Origin: Verrucomicrobiales bacterium
Lineage (GTDB): Bacteria > Verrucomicrobiota > Verrucomicrobiia > Methylacidiphilales > JAAUTS01
Direction of reading: 5' to 3'
NCBI GenBank assembly: GCA_031256975.1
Contig: JAIRPN010000019.1
Span: 1-64,000 of the forward strand
Length of the DNA: 64,000 bases
Shown here: positions 7,124-16,235 of the stretch, in pieces
Numbering within the stretch: the stretch's first letter is position 1
Layout of the letters: each line of letters starts with the position of its first letter
Notes under the pieces: model-generated
What the model was told of the DNA's origin: nothing
The model's database searches: none
The model's input: the letters and a program-made list of their open reading frames with translations, nothing else
Position numbers and translations under genes: made by a program

Positions 7124-9436
7124 TCACCATGAAATTCTCCGCAGCCGCAGGGCATTGCCAACAACGGAAAGCGAACTGATGCTCATTGCCGCACCGGCGA
7201 CCATGGGACTGAGCAACAATCCGAAAAACGGGTAAAGCGCACCGGCGGCGAGCGGAATGCCTATGATATTGTAAATGAAAGCTAAGAAGAGATTCTGGCG
7301 TATGTTGCGCATCATGGCTCGGCTGATGCGAATTGCTTTAACTATGCCGTCCAAGTCCCCTTTGACCAAGGTGATCCCGGCGCTTTCAATTGCCACATCC
7401 GTACCGGTACCCATGGCAATCCCGACATGTGCTGCCGCCAAGGCGGGCGCATCGTTGATACCGTCTCCTGCCATTGCCACAACCGCGCCGTTGCGTTTGA
7501 GCCGTTCCACAACCTCATGCTTGTTCCCGGGTGTCACTTCAGGAATCACCTCGTCAATACCCAACTGACTCGCCACGGCTTCGGCGGTTTTACGACTATC
7601 ACCGGTGCACATGGTGATTTTGACGCCCATTTCATGCAATGCTCGAATGGCCGTACTGGCTGTGCTCTTAATGGGGTCGGCCACGCCCATGATTCCCATG
7701 ATTTGACTCTCATACGCAACCCAGACCGTGGTCTGGGCGACCTCCTGCCAGTGTTGGGCCTGCAATTTAAAATCACCGGGGATGGCGATACCAGCTTCCG
7801 TTAAAAACTTTTCCTGACCCACGCGAACAGTTTTTCCATCGATGGTTCCAGTAACACCAGCGCCGGTAATCGATGCAAAGTCCTGTACAGCCACTAACGT
7901 CAGATTTTTTCCCCTAGCCCCTTCAACCACCGCCCTGGCCAGGGGATGTTCGCTGTTTTGCTCAAGAGATGCGGCCATTTGCAGTAAACGGCTCTCACTT
8001 TCCCCGGAAGCAACCTTGCAGCCCATTAAACGCGGCTTTCCAGCGGTAAGCGTGCCGGTCTTATCGGTGACCAAATGGGTGATTTTTTCGACTGTTTCGA
8101 TGGCCTCGGCATTTTTAATCAGAATTCCCTCCTGCGCGGCCCGCCCGACGCCGACCATAATCGACATTGGTGTGGCAAGCCCCAGGGCGCACGGACATGC
8201 GATAATGAGCACGGCCACGGCATTGACCAATGCGTAGGTCATCGCCGGGGCCGGACCGAAAATGGACCAGACCACAAAGGTAACAACAGCGATCCCAAGC
8301 ACGGCGGGGACAAAACGTCCGGCAATGGCATCGGTCAATTTTTGAATAGGGGCACGGCTCTGCTGCGCTTGCGCGACCATGTGAATGATCTGCGATAACA
8401 ATGTCTGATCCCCCACCCTTTCGGTTCGCATGACGAAAACACCATTCTGGTTCAGAGTTGCGCCTATAACCCGATCTCCCTCGCGGCGGGACACCGGCAT
8501 CGCTTCACCAGTAATCATGGATTCATCGACATAGCTGCCGCCTTCGACAATCGTGCCATCCAAGGGGATTTTTTCACCGGGTTTTACCCGCAGCAAATCA
8601 TCCTTTTCGACACTATCGACCGGCACATCTTCCTCGACACCGTCACGAAGCCGGTGCGCGGTCTTTGCAGCCAGATCCAACAGGGCCTGGATTGCTTTTC
8701 CTGTGCGGCTTCGGGCTTTGGCCTCCAACAATTGCCCAAGCAGGATGAACACCGTGATGACAGCGGCCGCTTCAAAATAAAGCCCAATCTTGCCGCCGCG
8801 CCGGAATGTTTCCGGAAAAATCTCCGGTGCGATCACTGCGACAACACTGTACAAATAGGCAGCACCAACGCCGACCGCTATCAGGGTATACATATTCAGA
8901 CTGCGGTTTGTCACCGATCTCCATGCCTTCACAAAAAATATTCCGCCGGCCCAATAAACCACGGGAGTGGTCAGCGCAAATTCAAGCCATTTGGCAATAT
9001 TTTCCGGGACCAAGGATTGAAAATGGGAACCAAGAATGTCGCGTCCCATGGCAAGGACAACCACCGGCAACGCAAGCACAAGGGCCAGCCAAAATCTGCG
9101 AAAGAGACTGCGCACTTCGGTATTTTCTTCCTGCTGGTGTGTGCTTGCCCGAGGCTCAAGCGCCATGCCGCATTTCGGGCAATCACCCGGATGATCCTGC
9201 TTGATCTCCGGATGCATCGGACAGGTGTAAATCGTGGCGGATTGCGCGCCTGTCGGTGTCAGCGGTTCAAGCATCATGCCACATTTCGGACAGTCACCGG
9301 GAACATCCGACACAACTTCCGGATGCATCGGGCAAAAATACTTTGCTCCCGGGTGTGCTTTGGCTTGCTGTTTTGCCGAATGGGCATGGCAGCAATGTTC
9401 GTGTTCCTCATGAGAGGATGATTGATCTTGGTTCAT
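7124..9436 (-). CDS. copA: Cu(I)-exporting P1B-type ATPase with two N-terminal CPMHP domains
   Basis: 770 residues. The N-terminus is His-rich and carries two heavy-metal-binding YFCPMHPE / YTCPMHPE modules with CPKCGM (residues 33-57 and 70-93) in place of a classical CxxC domain. Eight membrane helices follow, with CPC at 414-416, phosphorylation site DKTGT at 458, the SEHPLA motif near 495 and GDGIND at 657-662. YN (722-723) and MSISS (751-755) complete the P1B-1 signature, so Cu(I) (or Ag(I)) export from the cytosol is well supported. It lies 39 bp downstream of the sigma factor gene on the same strand with an AAGGAGAGAGG tract before its start, so it is probably the last gene of the anti-sigma/sensor/sigma operon. 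Confidence 0.92.
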   Translation of the reverse strand: MNQDQSSSHEEHEHCCHAHSAKQQAKAHPGAKYFCPMHPEVVSDVPGDCPKCGMMLEPLTPTGAQSATIYTCPMHPEIKQDHPGDCPKCGMALEPRASTHQQEENTEVRSLFRRFWLALVLALPVVVLAMGRDILGSHFQSLVPENIAKWLEFALTTPVVYWAGGIFFVKAWRSVTNRSLNMYTLIAVGVGAAYLYSVVAVIAPEIFPETFRRGGKIGLYFEAAAVITVFILLGQLLEAKARSRTGKAIQALLDLAAKTAHRLRDGVEEDVPVDSVEKDDLLRVKPGEKIPLDGTIVEGGSYVDESMITGEAMPVSRREGDRVIGATLNQNGVFVMRTERVGDQTLLSQIIHMVAQAQQSRAPIQKLTDAIAGRFVPAVLGIAVVTFVVWSIFGPAPAMTYALVNAVAVLIIACPCALGLATPMSIMVGVGRAAQEGILIKNAEAIETVEKITHLVTDKTGTLTAGKPRLMGCKVASGESESRLLQMAASLEQNSEHPLARAVVEGARGKNLTLVAVQDFASITGAGVTGTIDGKTVRVGQEKFLTEAGIAIPGDFKLQAQHWQEVAQTTVWVAYESQIMGIMGVADPIKSTASTAIRALHEMGVKITMCTGDSRKTAEAVASQLGIDEVIPEVTPGNKHEVVERLKRNGAVVAMAGDGINDAPALAAAHVGIAMGTGTDVAIESAGITLVKGDLDGIVKAIRISRAMMRNIRQNLFLAFIYNIIGIPLAAGALYPFFGLLLSPMVAGAAMSISSLSVVGNALRLRRISW

Positions 9437-9475
9437 TTGTTGTCGGCCTCTCTCCTTTTCATTGGGATAGTTTTC

Positions 9476-10054
9476 TCAAAAATCCCTGATTTTTTCCGCC
9501 AAAATCTTGCGAGCACGATAAATCTTGATTTCCACGGCTTTTTCGGTCAGGCCAAGCCGTAAGGCGCACTCTTTGTAGGAAGCGCCTTCGAGAATAGTGG
9601 CGATAAAGGGTTCCTTCAAGGCAGGCGGCAATTCATCTATGGCCAGTTGCACAGCGCGCATTTTTTCCTGGCGCCGCAGGATTTCCGATGGCGCCGCTTC
9701 ATTGGAATCAAGCTCGATGTCTGCCGCCTCGTCTTCATCGACGCCAGCCGAGAGAGAAAAACTCTGGCGGGCAAGCTTGTAAGCCCTGCTGCGCACGTGG
9801 TCACGGCACAGGTTGGTGGCGATGGTGTACAGCCAGGCAGCAAAGAACGAGCGCGGGTTGAATTTGTTGATATTGAAATAGACGCGCACAAAAACCTCCT
9901 GGGTAAGTTCCCGGGCGTCATGTTCATGCTGGACATAATGCCAGATAAACCGGTGAACACGTTCCTGATGCCGGGTCATGAGATCATTCAGGGCATCGTC
10001 ATGTCCTGATTGTAGCCGTTGCACCAACTCCAAATCGGGATCATCTTGCGGCAT
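9476..10054 (-). CDS. ECF sigma factor, CnrH-like
   Basis: 192 residues with a sigma-70 region 2 (ELTQEVFVRVY and AAWLYTIATNLCRDHVR, about 49-90) and region 4 (LPPALKEPFIATILEGASYKE through GLTEKAVEIKIYRARKIL, about 140-185), the two-domain layout of ECF sigma factors. It starts three bases after the CnrX-like sensor gene, which itself overlaps the anti-sigma gene, giving the gene order of cnrYXH. It should direct RNA polymerase to the metal-resistance promoters; the repeated TGAGNN-N16-CGTT element is the obvious candidate target. That link is inference from context and spacing. Confidence 0.85.
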   Translation of the reverse strand: MPQDDPDLELVQRLQSGHDDALNDLMTRHQERVHRFIWHYVQHEHDARELTQEVFVRVYFNINKFNPRSFFAAWLYTIATNLCRDHVRSRAYKLARQSFSLSAGVDEDEAADIELDSNEAAPSEILRRQEKMRAVQLAIDELPPALKEPFIATILEGASYKECALRLGLTEKAVEIKIYRARKILAEKIRDF

Positions 10055-10057
10055 AAG

Positions 10058-10534
10058 TCAGGGGCAGCAGGAATCACTCAAGGAAGGATTATTGGCAAGC
10101 TGCTGGGCGACCAGATGCAACAACCGGTCATATTGTTCCGGCGTCAGCACCTCCTTGGCGGCAAAAATGGTGGCCAGTGTCGTTTTTTGCATGTCGCCCA
10201 TGGCTTCATGGACTTTCTGTACTGCCGCTTCCACGCGCAAAGAGTCGTCTTTGTCACTTAGAATAGCCCCGGCCAGTTCGCTGTTATAGCGTTGCATGAG
10301 CGCCATATTCTGGTGCTGTCGTACTGAAAATTGGGCGCAGACGGTGCTGATTTTATGTTGCTGTTCCGCAGTAAGATTAAGTTGTGAGAAAATGTCCGTT
10401 TTGGCCGATGAAGCAACAGAGTGTTCATGGTTAAGGTTAAAATAATGCCTGGTAACCAGGCAACTGGCCGCCGATACCAGAACAACCACGATCAGCAATA
10501 AAACCAAAGGCAAAGTACGCTTCATAAATTTCAC
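10058..10534 (-). CDS. Periplasmic metal sensor, CnrX/ZraP-like
   Basis: 158 residues: one N-terminal membrane anchor (LPLVLLLIVVVLVSAAS), then a periplasmic helical hairpin of the CnrX/CpxP/ZraP type with LNLTAEQQHKI and LTPEQYDRLLHLVAQQ as the two conserved helices. Histidines in RHYFNLNHEHS just after the anchor and in the long helices (VRQHQN, VHEAM) are candidate metal ligands; the tail ends in SCCP. It overlaps the upstream anti-sigma gene by 4 bp (ATGA). By analogy with CnrX it would bind metal in the periplasm and trigger release of the sigma factor from its membrane anti-sigma partner. Confidence 0.75.
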   Translation of the reverse strand: MKFMKRTLPLVLLLIVVVLVSAASCLVTRHYFNLNHEHSVASSAKTDIFSQLNLTAEQQHKISTVCAQFSVRQHQNMALMQRYNSELAGAILSDKDDSLRVEAAVQKVHEAMGDMQKTTLATIFAAKEVLTPEQYDRLLHLVAQQLANNPSLSDSCCP

Positions 10535-10854
10535 TTGATGGACAACGAAAACATGCCGGGAGCATTCATCGAAAAAGCATCCAGTCGCACGGCATGATTG
10601 GAGGCTTTAGCCAAAGGCAATCCGGTAAACACACCTAACACCAAAGCCAAAGTCAGTGCTGCCATAACCGGCTGCGGACGCACCCCATCACTCAGCAGCC
10701 AATTGAATATTTGGCGGAAAGACCAAGGCTTGGCCGTCGTTTGACGCTGGCGGATCTGCCGCCAGACCTCGTATTGGAAATTGGCCCCCAGCGGCGGTAC
10801 CGGCCGGGACGACAACTTGCGCAGCAGTTCATCGAGTTGATCGTTGTTGTTCAT
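10531..10854 (-). CDS. Membrane anti-sigma factor, CnrY-like position
   Basis: 107 residues from ATG 10854 (an alternative ATG at 10875 adds seven residues). The cytosolic N-terminal part (LDELLRKLSSRPVPPLGANF, then EVWRQIRQR) looks like a short anti-sigma helix region. A single membrane segment, PVMAALTLALVLGVFTGLPL, follows, and then a short periplasmic tail. No zinc-binding HxxxCxxC motif is seen. I choose the later start because promoter P3 leaves almost no leader for the earlier one. It is the first gene of a unit with the CnrX-like sensor and the sigma factor, so it should hold the sigma factor inactive at the membrane. Confidence 0.65.
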   Translation of the reverse strand: MNNNDQLDELLRKLSSRPVPPLGANFQYEVWRQIRQRQTTAKPWSFRQIFNWLLSDGVRPQPVMAALTLALVLGVFTGLPLAKASNHAVRLDAFSMNAPGMFSLSIK

Positions 10855-10882
10855 GGCATTTGATTTATGGTTCATAAGGAAA

Positions 10883-10908
10883 AACGAAGGAAACTGGCGA
10901 ATCCCTCA
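10883..10908 (-). promoter_or_regulatory. ECF-type promoter P3: TGAGGG-N16-CGTT (autoregulation)
   Basis: Minus strand TGAGGG (10908-10903), 16 bases, CGTT (10886-10883). It lies before the anti-sigma/sensor/sigma/ATPase unit, implying positive autoregulation. The -35 block overlaps the end of the upstream terminator hairpin. Confidence 0.72.
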
Positions 10909-10945
10909 AAAAAACGCGGTTTTTTATGTTCCGCGTTTTTTTGAG
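10905..10945 (-). terminator. Perfect 15-bp terminator hairpin
   Basis: CTCAAAAAAACGCGG and CCGCGTTTTTTTGAG with an 11-base loop. It lies 16 bp downstream of the 10961 gene on the minus strand. Its T-rich arm runs into the -35 block of promoter P3, so terminator and promoter share bases. Confidence 0.75.
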
Positions 10946-10960
10946 GTCTTGTTGCCTCTT

Positions 10961-11329
10961 TTATTTATGGCAACCTTCGCCGGTCATGATGTATTTGGTT
11001 TCACGGGTAACTCCACTGCGCACCAGTTCCCGCCGGCAATGTACCATGTGCTGTTCAATCCCTTTGCTGACTTTGGCATCAAGTGCCCGTTCCTTGCTAT
11101 AAGGATAACTGACACGGGTGACGTTTTCGCTTACAGTGTGAGGGCAATTGGCTGTCGTCATGCCAACGACCCGCTCGGATTTGACCGCCAGAGAAGGAGT
11201 GGCTAACCCAACTCGTTCGCCCTTGGTCGTCTGAATGATGGCAGCGTTGAGGCTGCCCATGCCGGTGATACTCAGCACCGCCACAACTGCCACCTGTTTG
11301 AAGAATTTATTATGTTTCATATGTTTCAT
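10961..11329 (-). CDS. Small secreted protein of the metal cluster, Cys/His-containing
   Basis: 122 residues from ATG 11329, which begins a basic stretch (MKHMKHNKFFKQ) and a signal peptide ending near SLNA. A longer frame to 11368 would add an acidic extension that does not suit a signal peptide. The mature protein has TTANCPHT, QHMVHCRREL and GEGCHK at its C-terminus, three Cys with adjacent His, consistent with metal binding but without a family assignment. It is preceded by promoter P6 (11376-11401), back to back with promoter P4 of the cusBA unit, and followed by a perfect terminator. Confidence 0.6.
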   Translation of the reverse strand: MKHMKHNKFFKQVAVVAVLSITGMGSLNAAIIQTTKGERVGLATPSLAVKSERVVGMTTANCPHTVSENVTRVSYPYSKERALDAKVSKGIEQHMVHCRRELVRSGVTRETKYIMTGEGCHK

Positions 11330-11375
11330 GTCTTGGTTTAAAGGGACTGAATTTGTTTCAGTCTCCAAAAATTAC

Positions 11376-11401
11376 AACGGATGCGAATGGCAAAAGACTC
11401 A
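11376..11401 (-). promoter_or_regulatory. ECF-type promoter P6: TGAGTC-N16-CGTT
   Basis: Minus strand TGAGTC (11401-11396), 16 bases, CGTT (11379-11376). The -35 block matches the TGAG core but differs from TGAGGG at its last two bases. It serves the secreted protein at 10961-11329. Confidence 0.58.
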
Positions 11402-11422
11402 GAAATAAAAAATATATATTGT

Positions 11423-11448
11423 TGAGGGTTTTGATCTTTCTTCACGTT
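11423..11448 (+). promoter_or_regulatory. ECF-type promoter P4: TGAGGG-N16-CGTT
   Basis: Plus strand TGAGGG (11423-11428), 16 bases, CGTT (11445-11448). It lies immediately before the cusB-like gene, with ATG 11459 only ten bases beyond the -10 block, so the leader is a few bases at most unless ATG 11468 is used. Confidence 0.72.
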
Positions 11449-11458
11449 AAAGAAAAGT

Positions 11459-12931
11459 ATGCAACGAATGAAAAGATGGTTCCTTCTCCCGCTGTTGGTT
11501 GGAATGGGTGCATGGTTGGCAGCCTGCGGCAAAACAGCAGATCAAACCACCGGTACTAATTCCGATATCGACTACTACACATGCCCGATGCACCCGAGCG
11601 TCCGGGAGAAAAAACCCGGCAATTGTCCAATTTGCGGCATGACTCTGGTGCCTGTCTATAAAAAGGACAGCGTTAATCACAATCCACACCAGGATCAACA
11701 ATCCAACCCGCAATCCCAAGCCGCAAAAACAAGCATGGGCGCCGCTGACCGCGACGCCCATGCCCCCATGCCGGCCACTCCCGCCAGTGATGATTCCACC
11801 ACGGAATTTCAGATTGCCCCAGAGCGTTTGCAAGCCATCGGCGTGCGCACCGGTGAGGTGCGCAAGGAAAAACTCCAGCGCTTGCTGCGCGCGCCGGGCA
11901 TTGTAACCATTGATGAATCCACCCTGCGTGATGTCAATATCAAGGCCGCCAGCGGCTACATCGAAAAACTTTACGCCAACACCACCGGTCAAACTGTAAA
12001 AAAAGGCGAACCGCTGGCATTGATTCTCAGCGAAGGCTGGATCGAGGCACAACAGGATTACATCAACGCCTACCGCGATTGGAAACGGACGCGGCAGTTC
12101 ATGGCAAACGAAAACCCGGTAATGTTGGCGCAGGAATTCGAGCGGTTCCGCGCACGAATACGGGTATGGGACCTGTCCGAGGAACAACTTAAAAAACTTG
12201 AGGACCTGGCATTGACACTCAATGACACGTCCCTGACATTGCGACGCGGACAGGGACAGGGATTAAGCGGTCTGTTTGAATTGCAGTCACCGGTAGACGG
12301 CATCGTGGTGGAAAAACCCGCCGTGGAAGGAATGAAATTTGAGCAGGGACAGCAACTCTTCCGCCTGGCGCAATTGGCACCGATCTGGGTCGATGCCGAA
12401 TTCCCCGAGGATCAAGCACCTTATGTTTCCCTTGGCGAGGAATTTCAGGTCAGTTTCCCCTCACTTGCCAACCTGACACTGCCGGCGAAAGTGTCGTTCA
12501 TTTATCCGCAATTCAACACCGAGACGCGCCGGTTGAAGGTACGCTTTGTACTGGCCAATGACGACTTAACAATCCGCCCCGGCATGTATGCCAATGTGAA
12601 TTCCGCCGCGCAACTTGGTGAAAAACTGGTGGTGCCATTTGATGCGGTCATTCCGACCGGCAGTCGTTTTGTGGTGTTCCTTGACCATGGCGGCGGCCGC
12701 CTGGAACCGCGCTTTGTGGAATTGGGCGAAAAACTTGGTGACAATTATGAAGTTCTCAAGGGACTCAACGAAGGCGACAAAATCATCGTCAGCGCCAACT
12801 TCCTCATCGATTCCGAAAGCCGGATTCAAGGTGCTCTTAAGGATTGGGGAGACAGCGGCGATGGCGGCAACGCCAAGATGCCCGCGGGTCATGAGGGAAT
12901 GCCGGGTATGCCAGGCATAGAAACCAAATAA
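11459..12931 (+). CDS. cusB: CusB-like RND periplasmic adaptor lipoprotein with CPMHP domain
   Basis: 490 residues. A lipoprotein signal ends at LAAC near residue 22, so the protein is probably lipid-anchored. A heavy-metal-binding module TCPMHPSVREKKPGNCPICGM follows at about 40-62, then a Met/His-rich linker and the membrane-fusion barrel-sandwich, hairpin and beta-barrel domains of HlyD/CusB adaptors (for example YIEKLYANTTGQTVKKGEP and VDGIVVEKPAVEGMKFEQGQ). The C-terminus is again Met-rich (MPAGHEGMPGMPG). It links the inner-membrane CusA-like pump to an outer-membrane channel and may hand over Cu(I)/Ag(I). Eleven bases separate it from cusA. Confidence 0.88.
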   Translation: MQRMKRWFLLPLLVGMGAWLAACGKTADQTTGTNSDIDYYTCPMHPSVREKKPGNCPICGMTLVPVYKKDSVNHNPHQDQQSNPQSQAAKTSMGAADRDAHAPMPATPASDDSTTEFQIAPERLQAIGVRTGEVRKEKLQRLLRAPGIVTIDESTLRDVNIKAASGYIEKLYANTTGQTVKKGEPLALILSEGWIEAQQDYINAYRDWKRTRQFMANENPVMLAQEFERFRARIRVWDLSEEQLKKLEDLALTLNDTSLTLRRGQGQGLSGLFELQSPVDGIVVEKPAVEGMKFEQGQQLFRLAQLAPIWVDAEFPEDQAPYVSLGEEFQVSFPSLANLTLPAKVSFIYPQFNTETRRLKVRFVLANDDLTIRPGMYANVNSAAQLGEKLVVPFDAVIPTGSRFVVFLDHGGGRLEPRFVELGEKLGDNYEVLKGLNEGDKIIVSANFLIDSESRIQGALKDWGDSGDGGNAKMPAGHEGMPGMPGIETK

Positions 12932-12942
12932 GAAAGGTCCCC

Positions 12943-15900
12943 ATGTCGACAGAACACGAATCCACGTTAATCGAACGCCTTACGATCTGGAGCGGAAGGA
13001 ACCCCTTCCTGATTTGCATCCTGGTGCTGCTGGGAGTCGCCTATGGCATTCATTCCCTGCAAAAAACACCTTTGGATGCCATTCCCGACCTTTCGGATGT
13101 GCAGGTCATTGTTTACACCGAATGGAACGGGCGCAATCCGACACTGATCGAAGATCAGATAACCTATCCTATTTCCAGCAAATTCATTTCCGCGCCAAAG
13201 GTGAAATTTGTGCGTGGAGAATCGATCTTCGGCAAATCCTTTGTCTATGTGATCTTCGAGGACGGCACAGATATATATTGGGCGCGATCCCGGGTCATCG
13301 AGTACCTGAATGCGGTACGCGGTTCTCTGCCAGAGGGGGTAAATCCGACTATTGGACCGGATGCAACCGGAGTGGGATGGGTTTACGAATATGCACTGGT
13401 GGATGAATCCGGCAAGAACGACCTTGCCCAGTTGCGGACCTTCCAGGACTGGACCTTGCGCTATGCGTTAAGTTCGGTCAAAGGGGTTGCCGAAGTGGCC
13501 ACTATGGGCGGTTATACCCGCCAATACCAAATCAACCTGGACCCGGACAAATTGGTGGCCTATGGCGTGACCTTGCAGGACGTGGTAGACGCAGTGAAAA
13601 AGAGCAACCGCGACGTGGGCGGCAAAACCTTCGAAGTGGCGACAACCGAGTTCTACATTCGCGGACGCGGTTATTTCAAAAACATCAGTGATATCGAACA
13701 AGTAGCAGTCAAGACCGATGCCAGTGGCAACCCGATTCTCATCAAACAGTTGGGCACCGTGACTTTAGGCGGAGACATGCGTCAGGGATTGGTTGATTTC
13801 AACGGCAAGGGCGAAACAGTGGGCGGCGTGGTGGTGATGCGCTATGGGGAAAACGCCCTGGACGTGATCAACGGCATCAAAAAGAAATTAAAGGAATTGG
13901 AACCGGCCATGCCCCCGGGTGTAAAAATCGTGCCTGTGTATGACCGTTCGGAGCTAATCAAGGCTTCCATCAAGACCTTGCAGGAAAAGCTGATTGAGGA
14001 AAGCATCATTGTCAGTTTGGTATGTCTGGTGTTTCTCTGGCATGTTCGAAGTGCCCTGGTGGCGATTCTTATGCTGCCGGTAGCCATCATTTTGTCCTTC
14101 ATCCTGTTCCAGCATTTGCATTTGACAGCCAATATCATGTCCCTGGGTGGCATTGCCATCGCCATCGGCGCGATGATTGATGCCGCGATCATCATGATTG
14201 AAAATGCGCACAAATATTTGGAAAAAGCACGGGAGGCAAACGGCGGGGTTGATGTTACCGGCGAACGTCGCATCGAGGTCATCTTGGATGCCGCCAAAAG
14301 CGTGGGCCGCCCGTTGTTCTTCTCACTGCTGGTTATTACGGTCTCTTTCATTCCAGTATTTACCCTGGAAGCTCAGGAAGGCCGCTTGTTCCAACCTTTG
14401 GCCTTCACCAAGACCTTCTCCATGCTGTTTGCCGCATTGTTGTCGGTAACTTTGGTGCCGGTACTGATGTTGTGGTTTATCCGGGGCAAGATTACTCCGG
14501 AAATCAAGAACCCCATTAACCGATTCTTGATCTGGCTCTACCAGCCATTGGTCGATCTGGTGCTGAAGTTCCGTTGGTTATCCATTTTTCTGGCCTTGCT
14601 AATTTTGGGGTCTATGGCTTACCCGATCATGAAACTCGGAGCCGAGTTCATGCCGCCCCTGAATGAAGGCTCAATTCTGTTCATGCCCACGGCAACCCCC
14701 GGCATCGCAATTAGCGAGGCTTCGCGTGTACTTAATATCCAAGACCGGCAAATCATGCAGTTTCCCGAGGTGGAAACCGCCTTCGGCAAAGCGGGCCAAG
14801 CAGACACTGCCACTGATCCTGCGCCACTTTCCATGTTTGAAACGGTGATTCAACTCAAACCAAAGGAGCAATGGCGCCCGGGTATGACTTGGGACAAGCT
14901 GCTGGCGGAGATGAATGACCGGCTCAAGATGCCGGGCATGGCAAATGTTTTTTGGATGCCGATCCAAACCCGCACGCAGATGCTAACCACTGGCTTTCGT
15001 TCCAACCTTGGCATCAAAATTTTTGGCCAAAATTTGGAAGAAATCAACAAGATCGGCGAGAATATCGAACGGGCTCTTACCGGCTTTCCGCATGTACGCA
15101 GCGTATTTTCTGAACGAGCGACAGGTGGCCGTTATCTGGATATTTCGGTCAAGCGGGCTGCACTTGCACGTTACGGACTGCGTGTCGAAGACGTCAACGA
15201 CGCCATTGAAATGGCTGTGGGCGGCAGCACCATTGCGCAGACGGTGGAGGGCCGGGAACGTTATCCCATCTCTGTCCGTTATGCGCGGGATTACCGCGAT
15301 GACATCACCGCCCTAGGGCGGGTACTGGTCGCGACCAGCACGGGGGCACAAGTCCCACTATCTGAGTTGGCAGACATTCATTACACTTTCGGTCCTCCCT
15401 CGGTACGCAGCGAAAACGGACAACTGGTCAGTTTTGTTTTTGTGGATACGACCGCCTCGGATATGGTCGGATTTGTACAAAAAGCTGCTGAGCAAATCCG
15501 CGAGCAAGTGGTCTTCCCTACCGGTTACTACATGGAATGGGCCGGATCGTTTGAATATTTTCTGCGCGCCAAGGAACGCCTGCTAGTCATTGTGCCATTT
15601 ACACTGTTGATCATTTTTGTGCTCATTTATATGAACACAAAATCGCTGATCCGCACGGTTATCGTGTTTCTGGCTGTACCGTTTTCATTAGTCGGAGCTT
15701 TCTGGCTGTTATACCTGCTTGGTTATAATATGAGTGTTGCAGTTGCAGTCGGTTTGATCGCCTTGGCGGGCATTGATGCCGAAACCGGCGTGGTCATGCT
15801 GATGTACCTCGACCACGCTTATGATGACCGCAAAAGACGCGGTTTGATGAATAACGTCCATGATTTGATCCTGGCGGTCGAGGAAGGTGCGGTACATCGC

Positions 15901-16122
15901 ATCCGTCCCAAGATGATGACCGTTTGCGCAATCCTGTTCGGGTTGCTGCCGATTTTGTGGAGTACCGGTACCGGTGCAGATGTCATGAAACGCATCGCCA
16001 CCCCCATGGTCGGTGGAGTGATTACCTCCGCAATTCTGGAATTATTGATTTACCCGGTGATTTACGTCCTATGGCGTGGTTACAAATTTCGCAAACAACC
16101 AACAAGCGAAATGCCTTCTTAA
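12943..16122 (+). CDS. cusA: CusA-like heavy-metal efflux RND pump
   Basis: 1059 residues, the normal size of HME-RND transporters. The signature of the family is present: DAAIIMIENAHK in the fourth helix region (Asp413 by count), together with TPLDAIPDLSDVQV at the N-terminus, the periplasmic VFWMPIQTRTQM block and the methionine-rich MPGMANVFWM segment typical of Cu/Ag pumps. Twelve membrane helices in two repeats are apparent. It takes metal from the periplasm or cytosol and expels it through a trimeric pump. It lies directly behind cusB. No outer-membrane factor (CusC/TolC type) gene follows; the next gene is the transposase. Confidence 0.92.
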   Translation: MSTEHESTLIERLTIWSGRNPFLICILVLLGVAYGIHSLQKTPLDAIPDLSDVQVIVYTEWNGRNPTLIEDQITYPISSKFISAPKVKFVRGESIFGKSFVYVIFEDGTDIYWARSRVIEYLNAVRGSLPEGVNPTIGPDATGVGWVYEYALVDESGKNDLAQLRTFQDWTLRYALSSVKGVAEVATMGGYTRQYQINLDPDKLVAYGVTLQDVVDAVKKSNRDVGGKTFEVATTEFYIRGRGYFKNISDIEQVAVKTDASGNPILIKQLGTVTLGGDMRQGLVDFNGKGETVGGVVVMRYGENALDVINGIKKKLKELEPAMPPGVKIVPVYDRSELIKASIKTLQEKLIEESIIVSLVCLVFLWHVRSALVAILMLPVAIILSFILFQHLHLTANIMSLGGIAIAIGAMIDAAIIMIENAHKYLEKAREANGGVDVTGERRIEVILDAAKSVGRPLFFSLLVITVSFIPVFTLEAQEGRLFQPLAFTKTFSMLFAALLSVTLVPVLMLWFIRGKITPEIKNPINRFLIWLYQPLVDLVLKFRWLSIFLALLILGSMAYPIMKLGAEFMPPLNEGSILFMPTATPGIAISEASRVLNIQDRQIMQFPEVETAFGKAGQADTATDPAPLSMFETVIQLKPKEQWRPGMTWDKLLAEMNDRLKMPGMANVFWMPIQTRTQMLTTGFRSNLGIKIFGQNLEEINKIGENIERALTGFPHVRSVFSERATGGRYLDISVKRAALARYGLRVEDVNDAIEMAVGGSTIAQTVEGRERYPISVRYARDYRDDITALGRVLVATSTGAQVPLSELADIHYTFGPPSVRSENGQLVSFVFVDTTASDMVGFVQKAAEQIREQVVFPTGYYMEWAGSFEYFLRAKERLLVIVPFTLLIIFVLIYMNTKSLIRTVIVFLAVPFSLVGAFWLLYLLGYNMSVAVAVGLIALAGIDAETGVVMLMYLDHAYDDRKRRGLMNNVHDLILAVEEGAVHRIRPKMMTVCAILFGLLPILWSTGTGADVMKRIATPMVGGVITSAILELLIYPVIYVLWRGYKFRKQPTSEMPS

Positions 16123-16235
16123 TCCAAAAAGGCCCGCTCAATGGTTGCTATTATTTCTAGTATTAATAAGTCAGGGCTTGCATCTTCATCAATCAATAGA
16201 CCAAATCGGAAGCTCTGTTTGCATATGAAATAATC

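Noticed and set aside
10170-10200. TGTCGTTTTTTGCATGTCGCC resembling the inward-read transposon end
   Set aside because: It lies inside the intact CnrX-like gene and lacks the repeated flanking TnsB-type sites, so it is coincidence.
16123-16235. Possible left transposon end before the TnsAB gene, with GCTCT at 16211
   Set aside because: GCTCT matches the candidate duplication, but no TGTCG terminus or AAGCATAA-type site follows it.
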